This document shows positions 51,961 through 64,000 of a DNA stretch of 64,000 nt, one piece after another. Below the pieces are notes generated by a model, which was given only the letters and a program-made list of their open reading frames with translations, searched no databases and was not told the origin of the DNA. The position numbers and the translations under genes are program-made. The stretch lies in assembly GCA_032173965.1 (NCBI GenBank), contig CM063283.1:113531108-113595107 (forward strand), given 5' to 3'. How positions within the stretch are numbered: position 1 is the stretch's first letter; each line of letters starts with the position of its first letter. The DNA comes from Sitta carolinensis. Lineage: Eukaryota; Chordata; Aves; Passeriformes; Sittidae.

Positions 51961-54900
51961 GAGGGGCTGCAGATTCAGAGGAGGAACGTGCTTCAAACAA
52001 GAATAAAACCTTTCAGCATCAACCCAACATTGCTGCCTCTGCCCTCCAGCTGCTCCTGCTGCTGCACCAGAACCTGTTGTGGGCACATGCTGAGTTATCC
52101 TTGTCTGCCCACAAATAAGGAACAGCATCACACAGCCTTGAGCTAAAACTCAGATGGGGCCACAGGAATAAAACACCTCCTGACAGGATCAGAACTGGAT
52201 CCCTGGCGTGCCACAGACACTGGCGTGGCCCAGGTGGACAGAGCAGATCCCTCCCTCACATCTCACCCTCTGCCTCGTTGCTTCCACACCTGAAAAAGCG
52301 AGCACACAGCTCCCCCAGACTTCAGCTGCACAGCTCAGTGATAACTGAGACTCGTTTTTAGGCAATTTGCATGGATGGGAACAATTACAGCCAAGGCACA
52401 TCAACAGAGAATCAAGCCCTGCATCTAATGTTGGTAATGCTCTTAATAATAACAACCCCCCTTTCCTGGGAGAGAACATTAAACCTGTTCAAAATACAGT
52501 ATTTTTTTCCAAATGATAGTATTTCTCCCCTCCTACACCACATCTACCTTAATCATCTGACTCCCACATAGCTGGCTCGACTTCAATGACAGTCTCCTCT
52601 ACTTGTTTAAAAGTCATGTTATTTCCACTGCCATCAAAAAGGCAGGATTTTCAAGTGAAGTTATTAAAGTCTCCAACACAAGGAACAGTACGTGGGTGCT
52701 GCTGAAGTCGACTCTCAGGAATGAAAAAGAGATTCCTTCCCTTCTACCAGAGCATCGAGCCTCCCTTCTCTCTGGGGCCAGGAGACACCTGGATTTATGA
52801 TGATGTTTTGCCTGTCTGCAAAGCATCTCAGAAGTTTTGTCTGTTCCACACTGAGCCCAGTGATCCAAACCTGAGTTTCCATCAGAAAAACACCCCTAGG
52901 GCCCAGTCCTTCCTGGTGCTGGATGAATGGAAAAATAATTGGGTATTAACGTGCTCGAAGTCTTCTAGCCAGAATACTGAAGGCAATGTATGAAGCAAAC
53001 TTCCCCCTGGAGGCTCCCCAAGGCCATCCCACCTCCTTGTCTGCCTTGCAGAGCCCTGATTTATTACAGCCAAGAGTAATTAGGTCTAATCCACTGCCTG
53101 ATTCCCACCCAGCTGCTAAGCCCCCCGTATTGGACACAGAAGAAGGAAATTTTAATACTTTAATTGGAAAAAATCCCTTCAATGCTGACCTACAGCTGTT
53201 CACCTGGAGCTCTGTGTCTGTGCTGACACATCGTGGGTTTTAATCAACTTTACTGAGTTCCAACAAGTTTTTGCAGCAGCCCCCTGTGCGAGCACAGGCT
53301 TTGTCAAGGGACAGTGGTTCGTTCATTTTGTGCCACTGATCTGAGCTGAGAGATGAGGAATTAATCTCAAAGCAATTCATTGTTTTGGGAGAGTTGCAGC
53401 TCCTTTTCCACCAGCTTTCTCAGCGGCTGTCAGATCACTGCAGGGCTTCATTTGCTGAACCCACCTCCCTGAATTTTCACCTCGTTAGCTGCCCTTTCTC
53501 AAGTCCTGCTCAGTCCCTCTGAATCCTGCAGGATGGGAAGTGGAGGGATGTTCCAGCTGCTGCAGCAGGAAAGGTTTATGAGAACTGCATTATGCAGCAC
53601 CTACACTTGTGATGAATTAAATCCTCCAGGTTCATTCATTCGTTGTTTCAAAACCTGTCAGAGCCCCTTAATCAAATTACAGCCTTCACTCAGCTCAGGA
53701 TTACACCTGATGGTGTGTCAGTCTGACATTCTCTCATCCTTTGATGAGTAAAGAGAAAAGAACAGGCAAAAAGGAAAAGGAAAGAAAGTTTTTTTAAATC
53801 AGAACTGGTCCATCCCTTCCCTTCATTGGCAGAACTGTATGCTAGTTCTGATGGTGATTGGGGTTTTTTTTTTAACTTTGATCCATTCTATTTTGTGTTT
53901 GTGTTAAAAAGACAAGGTCAAAAATCATCCAGCCCTTCTGATGGCAGCTATTGAGTTTTAGTTGTTGTAGGAGTTTATTCCTCAGGCTCACCTCTGTGCA
54001 AACAGAAAAGTTCTATTTTGACCACTTTTCCCCAGGATAGAAACAGTCCACAGTTATTTGGGTCTCACAGAATGATCACCTTGAAAACAAGCACAGGTTT
54101 TAATTCTCTCTAGAATGAATTGGCAGGTGAGGGGTTTGGCATTCAGCATGGATTGATTGGATCTGTGTTGCCTCGCCCAGGCAGGAGATGAAGAAGGGCC
54201 CAAAGTCAGTTGATTCACCTGAAATGCAGGGGAACCACCAGCTGCTCTTGAGACCTGCCCAAAATCTTTAATTCTGGACTAATTCCAATGAAATTCTTCC
54301 TTCAGTAGAAAACCAGCAACAATAACTTTTAGCTCTTATGTGGAAAACATCCTCTGGAGAGCAGATTGCCTGTCTGGAACGTGGATGGTGGCAGAATTCA
54401 GCTGCAGCAGGTTTTTGCCCCGTTGCTGTGTGTCAGTGCCCAGCCTGACTGTCCATTCACTGCTGGTCCTGGCTTGGCTGCTGTGGTCAGGTTGCTTTGT
54501 ACCCTCGTGGGAAGGGTGAGCCAAAGAGAGAGCAGCTTTTAGGCTCTCACAGTCCCTCCTGCAGTGTCTCTCCCTGGCTTGGCGTCTGACTTAGAGCAGC
54601 AGATTAAAATTCAAATTGTCCAGTTGAATTGTCACAGTCGAGGTGGCAGTGCCCTGCTGGGTCACCCTCCTCCCCCTCACACCCCAGAGCAGCTGGTGCC
54701 CTGCCCATCACCGACCACAGCCACGTGCTGACACCAAAAAAACCCAGGGAATTGTTCTGTTTAGTCAGCACAGCTTTGGGAATTAGCAGCAAGGATTTCA
54801 TCCCTCGCTGTTCTTCACGCCTCCTTCTGAGCCTGAGCCCAAAGCAGCAGCGACCAGCTCTGGGTGGAAGGCTGCTGGTGATGCCAGACTGGGACTCTCT

Positions 54901-56006
54901 CAATGCTCTTCCAATCCTGGGAATCTTTGTTCCATCAAAAGCTTGTAAAGTCACTTTTGTCCTCAGCCACTCAGAATCAGAGGGGGTGATGACACCTCTC
55001 GCCCCACTCCTTCCCCAGAAGGATTTGCTCCAGACTCTGGGCTTTTGGATGATCCCTTCTGGCTGCTCCATATTTCCTGGGACAGGGGCAGAGCTCCAGG
55101 AGCAGGAGCAGAGTTCTTTAATGCTGTTTTGCCCCTCTGAAGCAGCACAATGCAGCATTAGCACGGGGAAGGATCTGGTCCATTAACTTTGGAAATGAGC
55201 TTATCAAGGGAGATGGCAGCACTGGTGGGAAAACAAGACAGTCAAAGCTCCTTGCAAATCCAAACTCTCCTCCTCTAAAGCATCACACCTCATCAGCTGT
55301 GCTTGTAGCTCTCTCTCCTACAGATGACAGGGTAAAAAAAGGCTGCAAAGTGGATTTTCTCCTGCGGTTGTCATCTTAATCTCCATCTTTCTCCTGTTAG
55401 CAACAAGCTCCAGCATTATCCCTGTTCTGCAGTGTCAGGGCTCTGGCTGTGCTCCCTCTTTGGAGAGAATTGTTCACAGGAATTTAGTTCAAGGTACCAC
55501 ACAACAGCAGCAGGCCAGGCTGGTTGGGCTGGAACATGCACAGTATACCGTGGAAAGTTGTGGGATTGTTGCCACATTATTCATGAGGTGAACTGAACCT
55601 TCTAGAGGTGAATAGCCCCAGTCGTGGCATCCTCATCTTGGGGTTATTTCCCTGGAAAGGTTCTTTCTGTTGTCACTCTGACACATTTGCATTCACAAAC
55701 ACCCATGTGATTAAGCAGCCACATGAAAAACTGGAGAAATTCCCCAGAGATCCCAAATGGGATCCTGGAGGGCGATTCCATTCCTGTAGAGAGCTTTACA
55801 GCTCTCATCCAGAATTAATCCTCTCCCTTCTGAAAGCCAAGTAATGCAGCAAGAAGAGACTTTGGGCTTTTGTGAACCTTGGTTTGGGCCATAGCCAAAC
55901 TCTGGATCCTTTGGCTGGACAGTGGAATCACTGGTGGGCCCAAAAAGCAGTGACCACGAGCTCAGGAGGGAATCCCAGTTCAGAGCTTAGGGGAACACAG
56001 CCCACA
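51961..56006. other. Downstream intron, unique sequence
   Basis: About 4 kb without recognised genes or repeat copies. The frames at 54604-55164 (minus) and 54629-55186 (+) overlap each other almost completely and neither shows a known domain or conserved motif, so both are regarded as chance. Confidence 0.5.
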
Positions 56007-56407
56007 GGAACACAGAATGGGTTGGGTTGGAAAAGATCTTAAAGCCCACCCAGAGCCCCCCCTGCCCTGCAGGGCCCCCTGCCCCTGCCCCAGGCTGCTC
56101 CAGCCCCAGTGTCCAGCCTGGCCTGGGGCACCCGCCAGGGATCCAGGGGCAGCCACAGCTGCTCTGGCAATTCCAGCCCCTCCAGGGAACAATTCCTGCC
56201 CCCAATCCCAGCCAATCCCACTCTGCAGCCATTCCCTGGTGCTGTGCCTGCAGCCCTTGGCAATTGTCTCTCTCCAGGGTTCCTGCAAGGCCACCCTGAG
56301 CTCAGCCCAAAGCTTCTCCTGTGCAGCTGAACAATCCCAGCTGTGCCAGCCTTTCCTCCCAGCACAGCTGCTCCAGCCTCTGCTCATCCTGCTCCCTGCT
56401 CTGGGCT
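56007..56407 (-). mobile_element. CR1 LINE 3' portion, minus orientation (copy B)
   Basis: Starts AGGAACACAGAATGGG, TTGGGTTGGAAAAGATC and runs into the same GC-rich blocks as 3607-4060. From the CTGCTCCAGCCCCAGTG block to GCTCTGGGCT the two copies differ at only a few visible positions, for example CAGGCAAC/CAGGGAAC and GCACTGCC/GCACCCGCC. Confidence 0.92.
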
Positions 56408-57120
56408 GGCTCAGGTGCCATTCATCACCTCCTCTTTCAGTGACAGACACAAACACCCCCATGGACACACAGCCTGTCCACATTCCCAAGGGCATTTATT
56501 AACTGGAAGCCTTCCTACCTGACCGAATTTGGAGGAATGCTCCCTGAAATGCTGGCCTTGAATTCTGTGTCCAGTCATGGGAGCAGCCCTGGATTAGCTG
56601 GGCTTTTATCCCTGTGCTGCCATCTGAGAGAATCACAGGGGGTTACTTTAATATTCCTGGTGAGACCAGAGCAAACCCTTTGCTCTGTGATTAATAATGT
56701 GTTAAGCCACAATTCCAAATGATTTCAACTTTTCAATGGTTATGGGAACATTCACGAGACTGATGGCTGGGCCTTACACTGCCAAGAGGCTGAAAGAGCT
56801 GTCATTTATTACAGGGATTTCTTGTAGCCAAATTGTGTAACACTACCCTGCTAAACTGCAGAAAAAGAATTATGAGCTTTGCCACAGCATCTTCCCAAAT
56901 TAGAAATCGAGTGAAGCTTTCAGCACTACAAATGTTTTTGTGAGTGGGGAGAGGGAGGAAGTGAGGAAATGCCATTAGACTTCACCAAAAATACAAACCC
57001 CCAAACATTTCTGCACTGTGTTGGTGCAAGAGAGATTCACCCACTGGGCTGGCTGATTTAATCCTGTCACACCACAGTATTTTGTGGTGATTTTTTGTTC
57101 AGTTTCACCATGTGGTTATA
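56408..57120. other. Downstream intron, unique sequence
   Basis: Nothing recognised. Confidence 0.5.
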
Positions 57121-57272
57121 ATCATGGAATCCCAGAATGGTTTGGCTTGGAAGGGACCTTAAAAATCATTTTGTTCCAGCCTCTTCTGTGGGCAGGGACA
57201 CCTTCCACTATCCCAGGTTGTTCAGGGTTCCTTCCAACCTGGCTTTGGACACTCCCAAGGATGGGGCATCCA
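57121..57272 (-). mobile_element. CR1 LINE 3' end, minus orientation
   Basis: ATCATGGAATCCCAGAATGG, TTGGCTTGGAAGGGACCTTA, GACACCTTCCACTATCCCAG and TTCCAACCTGGCTTTGGACA are the reverse complement of the CR1 3' 150 bp. Confidence 0.9.
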
Positions 57273-57671
57273 CATAACCCAATTATTCATGATTTCCCAA
57301 TTATTTTATTATAACAACCTCTTAACCCTCCCAGTGACTGTCTGCAGTCTCTTAATCATCTTCTCAGGGCTGCCAGTTAAATTCTCTCCTCCTCCCTTCT
57401 TATGACACAAGGAATTTTCCTTTGATGATAATCAACAGATCTTGTTAAGCATTTGAAGGGACTGAGGATTTCCAAGGCTCCCACATCAAGGATTTGCTAA
57501 TTTTGGGTATGGGGGAAGTCACTGCCCTCGTGTCCCCGTGTGTGTGCACGTGCCACAGCCTCCTGGCACCCCAGCTCCCCCCAGGCAAAGGCTCCATCAC
57601 TGTGGGAGCAGGAAATTTTCAGTCATGATTAGAAGAAGGAGAGAGCTCCACTGCACAGAGAACAGTGCTTG
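57273..57671. other. Downstream intron spacer
   Basis: Unique sequence. A short GTGTGTGTGCACGTG stretch lies near 57538. Nothing else recognised. Confidence 0.5.
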
Positions 57672-58332
57672 TGTCCTGGTTTGGAGGGCAGGTGTGTGCT
57701 GAGGAGGGCAGGAGCCCCCCTGGAATGGAGAATGCAAAGCCCTCCCTGGGCATTGTTCTCATGGTGCCATTCAGGGGCTCTCAGGCCAAGCTCTGGGCTG
57801 GCACTGACAGTTCTCTGGCAGGAGAATGCCAATAAAAATGCAGTGCTGCCAGCGCAGCCCCTGGCAGAGTCCGAATCCCCCCTGCCCCCGGGGCTCGGGG
57901 GTGGCAGCAGAGCCATCCCCTGGGGGCTGCAGCCTCCTGCAGGGGCACAGGGGGCTCTGCTGGAGCAGGGAGCCTGCAGCAAGGGGCAGATTCCCTCTGC
58001 AGCTGCCCTGGGCATCCCTGGGGCTGCTCTGCCTCTGGCACTGCCGGGCCAAGGCTGCCCTGGGCTGCCCCAGCTGCCAGGGGAGCCAGGCAGGAATGCT
58101 TGGCTCCTGCCCTGCCTGCAGCCTCTGCCAGGGGCAGCAGGGAATTTTCTCAGCCCTGCAGGGAGACTCCGTGGGCCCTGAGCAGCAGAGCTGTGCCTGC
58201 AGGGAGGATGGGTGCTGGCAGGGAGAAAGCAAACTGCCCCAGCTGCTTTGGAACAGCTGCCCATGCACACAGGATTCCCCCAGCAGCAGCTGGGCATGCA
58301 ATCCACACCTCTGCTCACTGCACTGCAGCCAC
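57672..58332 (+). mobile_element. Bird ERV LTR-like repeat, copy 2
   Basis: A 661-bp second copy of the 31877-32542 element in the same orientation. By eye the copies differ by two substitutions at the start, a one-base shift in two C/G runs near the middle, and one CACTG unit near the 3' end. Its start, TGTCCTGGTTTGGAGGGCAG, is closer to the LTR form I recall. No perfect target duplication was found. A 12-bp near-repeat (CACAGAGAACAG 57654-57665 against CACAGACAACAG 58330-58341) is suggestive only. No retroviral internal sequence follows. Confidence 0.7.
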
Positions 58333-58550
58333 AGACAACAGGAAAAGGCTGAGGAAGCACAGTTACTGCTCCAGGAGAACACTTTGGCATTCCATGACTG
58401 CTTCATCTCATCCTCCTTCTGCTCCCCAAACAGCCCATCCACTTTTGCCACCCATACCCTGCTCTGCTTAAAGCAGAGGAGAGAAAAGGTCTTGGGAAAG
58501 ATGCTGAGATCTGCTGAGAGCCAAAACTTGTGTTGAAAAAGCAGGACCTG

Positions 58551-58596
<46 letters not shown>

Positions 58597-59346
58597 AAAG
58601 TTCTTCCAAAACTTTAGTTCTCCATGAAATCCAAATCAGTGCTCCAGGCCAAAAAGCTCTGCTCGTTCCACCAAAGGCCAACAAAAATCCAGCAGGCCCT
58701 ACCTGACCATCAGGAGGTTCAAATCCTCACCACAGCCTTCCTTTGCTGCACACTTTCCATGAGGCCTCGGGACAAGGTCATTGTTCTCTTCAACCTCCCC
58801 CCTGGAAAAGAAAAATAATAACAAATCCTGACTTTGGAGACCTCCAGATAAAAGGTCATGGGAAACAAGAGCCCAATATTGCTGCTCCTGCTCTTTCTGA
58901 GCTTCAATAATTCATTCCCTGCTGGGCTGCTGGATCCTCAACTACTTTCTGTGCTTGTATTGTTGTGTTTCCATTGACCTGCACTTTCAGAAAAATTGGA
59001 ATAAAATGTGATTGGAAAATGGATGGGAAACACAAGAAACAAATGATCTGGGTTGTACTGAGTGGGTTGCAGTTAATGCTCTGTGGAAGCAGGGCCCAGC
59101 ATGTGCCAGCTCTGCCTTTGCTTCCTAAAGCCATGTGGAATGTCAGGATTCGGGTTGGGATGGGGTTGTTATATTTCTAATTAATTTCCAGTACTCCCAT
59201 TCCTACTGGGAATAAGCAATTGCTGGTCTGTCTCCCTTTTCCCTTTAGAAATGTTGTGATTAAGGTGAAAAAAGAGTTTTCATTCTTTGAGACAGCTCTG
59301 AGAAGCTGACCTCAGCTTAGCCAGGCAGGAGTTCAGCCTTGGTGGG
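58333..59346. other. Downstream intron with a 44-base A-run
   Basis: Contains an uninterrupted 44-base A-run at 58551-58594. No AATAAA sits at the usual distance upstream and no coding similarity precedes it, so a retrocopy is not supported. The rest is unique sequence. Confidence 0.6.
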
Positions 59347-60263
59347 TGTTATAGGTAAGAAAACGATAAAGCTGAATTAATAATAAAGAAATTAGGGTTT
59401 TATTTTGAAATTTGGCTGTTGATAGTTACAACTAAAGGTACAGCATTGAGCTCGGGGTCGATGCTGGGTGAACAATGATCTGAGCTCTGTCGTTTGGAAT
59501 TTTTTCTGTTTATGAATGTTGTCTTTGCTGGGGTAGTTTTTCTATAGTTTTTTATGCTTGGGGTAGAGTTTCTCTTATTTTTTTTTTTGTGATTTTACAT
59601 ATTTATGTAGTCTCTTTTTCTTTGTGTTGGGTTAGACAAACGTTTTTGGGAAGCAATGAATGCTGTTACGGGAACTTGGTGTTGGAATGTACATTCCTGA
59701 CTACTCTAGTTATTTTAATTGTCAATATTTATTGAATATTCATTGCTTGAGTGTTTCCTGGACTCCTTCAGGAAGACTTATTTTTGTAAGAGCCACGTCT
59801 TTTCGTTTGTTAATGTTATGGTTTGACGTTGGTACAATGTTAGTGTTTTTATGAAAATATATTTCTCTTACTGGTAGTTGTGAGATGTGATTAGGAATAG
59901 AGTAAAGTAGGTTTTAGTTTAGGAATAAAGGGAAAAAAACTTTATTAACTGTAATAAGAAAAAACCCAATATTAGAATGAAAAAAAAAATTTCAAAAAAT
60001 TAAAATTTATGGCCAAACCAGGTGCCAATATTCAAATTTAAGCACTGATTGATTTGACTACAACTTCTCAAAAAACTTCACTTCCTTCTTAACCTAGGAC
60101 AGTTAATTAAGTCTTTTTTTTTTAAGCTGGCTTCTGTTTTACAATTTGTGTTTTTGGTTTAGGCTAGTAATATTTTTAAATTTCAAGAGTTTTTCTCATA
60201 GGTATAACTTTTATTTTACATATATTCTACATAAGCACAAATTATTCTGTAAGATATATAACA
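59347..60263 (-). mobile_element. Complete solo LTR with 5-bp target-site duplication
   Basis: A 917-bp element with TG...CA ends inside a perfect 7-bp terminal inverted repeat (TGTTATA at 59347-59353, TATAACA at 60257-60263). It is flanked on both sides by GTGGG (59342-59346 and 60264-60268). A TTTATT at 59399-59404 is AATAAA on the minus strand, ~50 bp from that end, so the LTR is read in minus orientation. The + strand is strikingly T/G-rich. A 5-bp duplication is common for ERVL-like and some other ERVs. No internal retroviral genes remain, implying LTR-LTR recombination. Confidence 0.85.
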
Positions 60264-60734
60264 GTGGGTGACTGAGCGCTTCCTCACCTCAGGGCCCAGA
60301 TGTTCAGCTGTGCCTTGAGGAGAAGCCAAGGTGGCCCTACCCATCTGTCACCTGTCCCAGCAGCACCTCCCAGTTTTGTCAAAGGGCCTTTTGCACAATA
60401 TTTGCTTCTTTTGCCTCTCTGGTTAAAATGAACCCCTCTTCTGGGAGTATAAAGTGAAGGCAGTGGCTGGGTGTTTGATTTGACAGCCAGGGGAAAAAAT
60501 TATCGTAGTGGGAGGAGAGAAGGGCTCAGAGCTGCTTGGATTCAGCATTATCCCAGTTTACCTCCTTGGACACCTCCCAGGCTCACATCCCTTTATCAGC
60601 CTGCCTCGTGTCCCCCCTGGCACAGGAGCCCTCCCAGATGTTGTGACTGGCACTGCAGGAAGCACCAGAGGGAACAAACCCATCCCTGGGCTCCCCCAGT
60701 GCCCAAAGCTGATCCACTGCAAGCATGAAGGAGA
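60264..60734. other. Downstream intron spacer
   Basis: Unique sequence after the solo LTR. Nothing recognised. Confidence 0.5.
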
Positions 60735-61005
60735 GAATCACAGAATCCCAGCGAGGGTTGGGCTGGAGGAACCTTTAAAACTCTCCCAGAGCCCTTCCTG
60801 CCCTGGCAGGGACCCCTCCCACTGTGCCAGGGACCCTGCCCCTGTGCCAGGCTGCTCCAGCCCCAGTGTCCAGTGGGCACTGCCAGGGATCCAGGGGCAG
60901 CCACAGCTGCTCTGGCAATTCCAGCCCAGGGAAGTATTTCTCCCTAATATCCCATCCAACCCTACTTTCTGTCAGTTTGAAGCCATTCCCCTTGTCCTGT
61001 CTAAG
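60735..61005 (-). mobile_element. CR1 LINE 3' portion, minus orientation
   Basis: AATCACAGAATCCCAGCGAG, GGGACCCCTCCCACTGTGCC, CAGCCCCAGTGTCCAGTGGG, CACAGCTGCTCTGGCAATTC and GAAGCCATTCCCCTTGTCC. Same GC-rich subfamily as 3607 and 56007, more diverged and with internal deletions. Confidence 0.9.
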
Positions 61006-64000
61006 GACTTGGGAAGTTTTCAAAGAGACCACGCCAGATTTCTTTCTCTTTCCCACCCTGGGGGTTAAACACTCCTCAGGGACCCAGCAGGAGCCAGGGA
61101 ATGCTGCCCCATGAGCAGACATCTCTTAGGTTGCTTGGGACTTAGTAAAGATCCCATGGAGGTGTAAAACTGTGGAGATGTGAGTCAGGTCTGCAGTGTG
61201 GAGCAGTGAAATCCCCATGGAAGGTGCTGCTGGTTTGAGCTGCTGCTGACTGGGGCTAGAATCAGGAAATGTAAACATTTCTCATTAAACACCACATGAA
61301 ACACTAGAGACTAATGGTTTTAGCCAGAAATGCCCGGGTTTGGTTTTTCCCCTGAGCCTGGGAGCCTTGATTTTGGAGAAGCAGGGCAGCTGGGAGTGAG
61401 GCATGTCCAGTTTTAGCCAAATGCTGCTTGTGCAATGTCTGGATCAAGGAAGGATTCCAAGCCAGCAGTGCCCTGGCAGCAGCAATAAAAGCTGCAGGGG
61501 AGAGGCTGTGGCATCACACAGGAGAATCTGGGCTGCAGCTGATGCCATGACTGCCTCAAATCCAGGTGGGAAGCAGCAGGAAATCAGGGAAAGCCCCCTC
61601 CTGGAGCTCGGAGAGAGCTCAGCAAGGTACACCCCCAAATAATCCCCTCCTGCCACAACCACAGGACATCTGCTGATCCCTCCCTGCCCAGACATTCCAA
61701 AAGCAACTTTTGCAATAATCCCTCAACAATATTTTCCAGGCATTGCTGGTTTGGGTTTTTTTTTTTCCTCAGACACACTCTCACTTCCAAGGCATCTCTG
61801 CTGGGAGAAGAGTGCCACCTCATGACTGATGCTGAGGATGGAGCGAGCCCCAGCAGGGAAGCTGGAATTGTGCAGGACAGGGACAGCTCCTACCCCGAGC
61901 TCCCGGCGGGTTTTCAGCCAGCACCACAACACCCTGAGACCACCACCCCCCTCCAAAATTCCTGTTTGTGTGCTGTGCTGAACACAAAACCCAGGGCTGA
62001 GCACGAATTTATTCATTACTCAGGAGAGCTGACATTATGGAGGCTTTTCTACAAAGTTTTTCCTGCTTTGAAACCCCCTCATTTAATATCAGACTCTTTC
62101 CATCATCTTAAGCACCTCTCCTCTGGGGATTCTGCAATTTGGATGAGAGCACCCTCACCTTGCTTCCCTTTTCCCACATGCTCTTCTCAAGTTCTTTACT
62201 AAAACCGACATTTTTTAACTCCAATTTTCATCTGAGATAATTATTGTTAAACTAAGGAGAATTAAAAAGTCCTAATGATTCTTCGTTGCTTCCACAAGCG
62301 AGGTGCAGGGGTCAAAGAAATTTAGAATTCCTCTGCTCCATCACCAGTTTGGACTGTTTGAGGAAAATCTGCCACATTTTGTCATGGATTGATTCGTCTG
62401 TGCTCCTCCAGAAATAATTAGTTTAGATATTATTATTTTAAATATGAAGAAATAGAAAAAAAAATAGCTTTTTGCTGGCTTTTTGCTGTTTTTTGATCCC
62501 CTCTCCCCCTACTTTAAATTAACTCAGGCATTAAGGAAGTGCCAGACTGAAAAGCCCAGAGCTGGAAATGTGTTGTTCCTATTTTTTTCCCCAGAATAGA
62601 AATATCAGGAGAGTAGAACTGAAGCTTTCCTAAAATCTCAGCCCTCTCTCTTCCTGCTCTTCTCCTTTATTGGACCCATTGCTAAATGTGGGCAGTAATT
62701 AAAGATCCCAATCAGCTTCTTTCACACCACCTCCAATAATACCAAAGTCAGTTAAAACCAAGTGATATTAATTTTTCCAAAATGCTCATTGATCTACCAG
62801 CAGGTGTATTAATAGCCCCTACTATTGGTCAGGCTGCCAAGCAGATAAATATGGATACAAAATCTGACATAACCCGAATATTAAACAGCGTTTCAGAAGT
62901 GAAAGATTTTGCATCTCATTCCCTCAGGCAACCACTTTCTGCTCCCTCCTGCATCTCAAAAATATGCTGCTCAAGTTGTCAGATAGCCAAATATTATTAA
63001 CCTGAAAGCATCAACTTAGTCTCATCCCATGAACAGAAAAAAAAAACCCCGACTCAGAATAAAAATCAAAACCCACTTGCTGCTCAGTGGGAGGATTTTA
63101 CAGCGCAGATGATTTTCTGTGCAGAACTGCAAGAAGGCCTGCAAAAGTTCATCAAAAATCAGAGCTGCAGGGAGCCTGGCATTGGCTGAGTCTTTTGTTA
63201 TGATCAAGATATCAGTAAACCCTCATTTAAATTTTAATTAAAGACCGTTGTTGTGTCAGATGAACTTGGCGCTTAACGTGTTTAATGGTTTCCCTTAAAG
63301 AGATTTTTATAAAGGGCTTGATCAATCACATTAAATAATGACATGAACAAATGTTTGGTTGCTTAAATTCTCTCCCACTAAGAAAATTAAAGGGGATAAG
63401 ATCTACTATCCAAGCCCATCACTTAAAATAGTAACAAAACTAGCCCAGATATTCCTCCTTCTCCTCCCAGAGCTTGGGATTTAGAGCTTTCCTCTGCAAA
63501 CCATGGAGCTCCTCTCCCCCAGTCCTCCTGCTACTCTTTCAGGTGAAACTGAAGTCGAAAATATCATCTCTGAACACGGGATATCTTTAGAAAAGCTGAT
63601 TTCTTCAAGTTTTCTCTCCTAAAATCAAGTACCACCCACCCACGTGTGGCTTGTCCCAGCCCACCTAAAAGGATGCAGCGTTACGAAACCACCCGGGTGA
63701 CCCCACCGAGCTGGGCTGCTGCTGCCCAAAAATTCCAGTGATTTCAGAACCTTTGCTTGTGCTGCATTTCCAAACAAATTTTCCTCACTTCTCACCAGCA
63801 TCTGCCTGGCAGGAACAAGTGCTTTACCCTGAGCTCTCTTTCATCTCCCCCTCTGCTTCAGCCACAAACCTCGAAACAACCCCCAGAATATTTGGTGGGT
63901 GATTCACAGATTTTGCTGTCAAAAAGCTCCTGATCTTGCCTTATTTCCTGGATTTTACAGCATGCCAAGCTGCGTGTTCACACTGTTTTGTCTTTAATCC
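61006..64000. other. Downstream intron to window end
   Basis: Unique sequence, AT-rich and repeat-poor from 62200 to 63450. A T-run lies near 61758-61768. The last KCNJ6 coding exon, expected to encode sequence after VEATG including the DGFYEVDY segment, was looked for among the translations and is not present. Confidence 0.55.

Noticed and set aside
51482..52131. 174-codon repetitive protein-like frame and its 149-codon antisense
   Set aside because: Encoded by a minisatellite whose unit lacks stops. Unit lengths are not consistently multiples of three, so a selected repeat protein is unlikely.
54604..55186. Two ~186-codon frames on opposite strands over the same DNA
   Set aside because: Mutually overlapping, no known motif and no splice or start context. 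Expected by chance in a 64-kb window.
58333..58594. 44-base A-run as the tail of a processed pseudogene
   Set aside because: No AATAAA at the usual distance, no coding similarity upstream and no flanking duplication seen.

Overview
The window is a stretch of bird nuclear genome, most likely from a passerine. The evidence is the abundance of CR1 LINE 3' ends, which carry the avian tail motif ATTCTGTG and the flanking 'TTCCAACCCAAACCATTC' type sequence, together with bird-type endogenous retrovirus LTRs. No bacterial, viral or organellar gene organisation is present. Only about 1.4 % of the window is convincingly protein-coding.

The single gene is KCNJ6 (GIRK2/Kir3.2), a G-protein-gated inward-rectifier potassium channel, on the + strand. 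Its large internal coding exon lies at 37723-38643, has an AG acceptor and a GT donor, and is in phase 1 at both ends. It encodes nearly the whole channel core: N-terminal cytoplasmic domain, TM1, pore with TIGYG filter, TM2, and the first part of the C-terminal domain up to the residues VEATG. The start-codon exon (first ~8 residues) and the last coding exon (C-terminal ~100 residues) were not found. The rest of the window is therefore read as parts of two very long introns, one upstream (1-37722) and one downstream (38644-64000).

Layout: 1-15.4 kb is intronic sequence with several CR1 copies, a duplicated ~102-bp GC-rich block (5.66/6.19 kb), a G-run next to an AT microsatellite (8.0 kb) and a 281-bp tandem duplication (12.1-12.67 kb). 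From 15.5 to 23.9 kb there are three long polypurine/polypyrimidine satellites (GGAAG, GGAAA and TTCC), a cluster of CR1 fragments at 17.2-18.2 kb, and an AT palindromic tract (21.7 kb). From 24 to 37.7 kb the sequence is mostly unique, with CR1 fragments, one LTR-like repeat (31.9-32.5 kb) and a second, different LTR-like element (35.65-36.3 kb). The KCNJ6 exon follows. From 38.6 to 64 kb the sequence is intronic, with a 35-bp minisatellite (44.3-44.9 kb), a 34-bp minisatellite (51.4-51.96 kb), more CR1, a second nearly identical copy of the 31.9 kb LTR-like repeat (57.7-58.3 kb), and a complete solo LTR (59347-60263) with a clean 5-bp target duplication.

I found no undescribed gene system. 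The most interesting signals are structural. Two ~99 % identical direct repeats bracket the KCNJ6 exon. Three large purine/pyrimidine tracts lie within 8.4 kb. Two minisatellites are present. KCNJ6 may also have an intron-retention terminus just past the exon donor.
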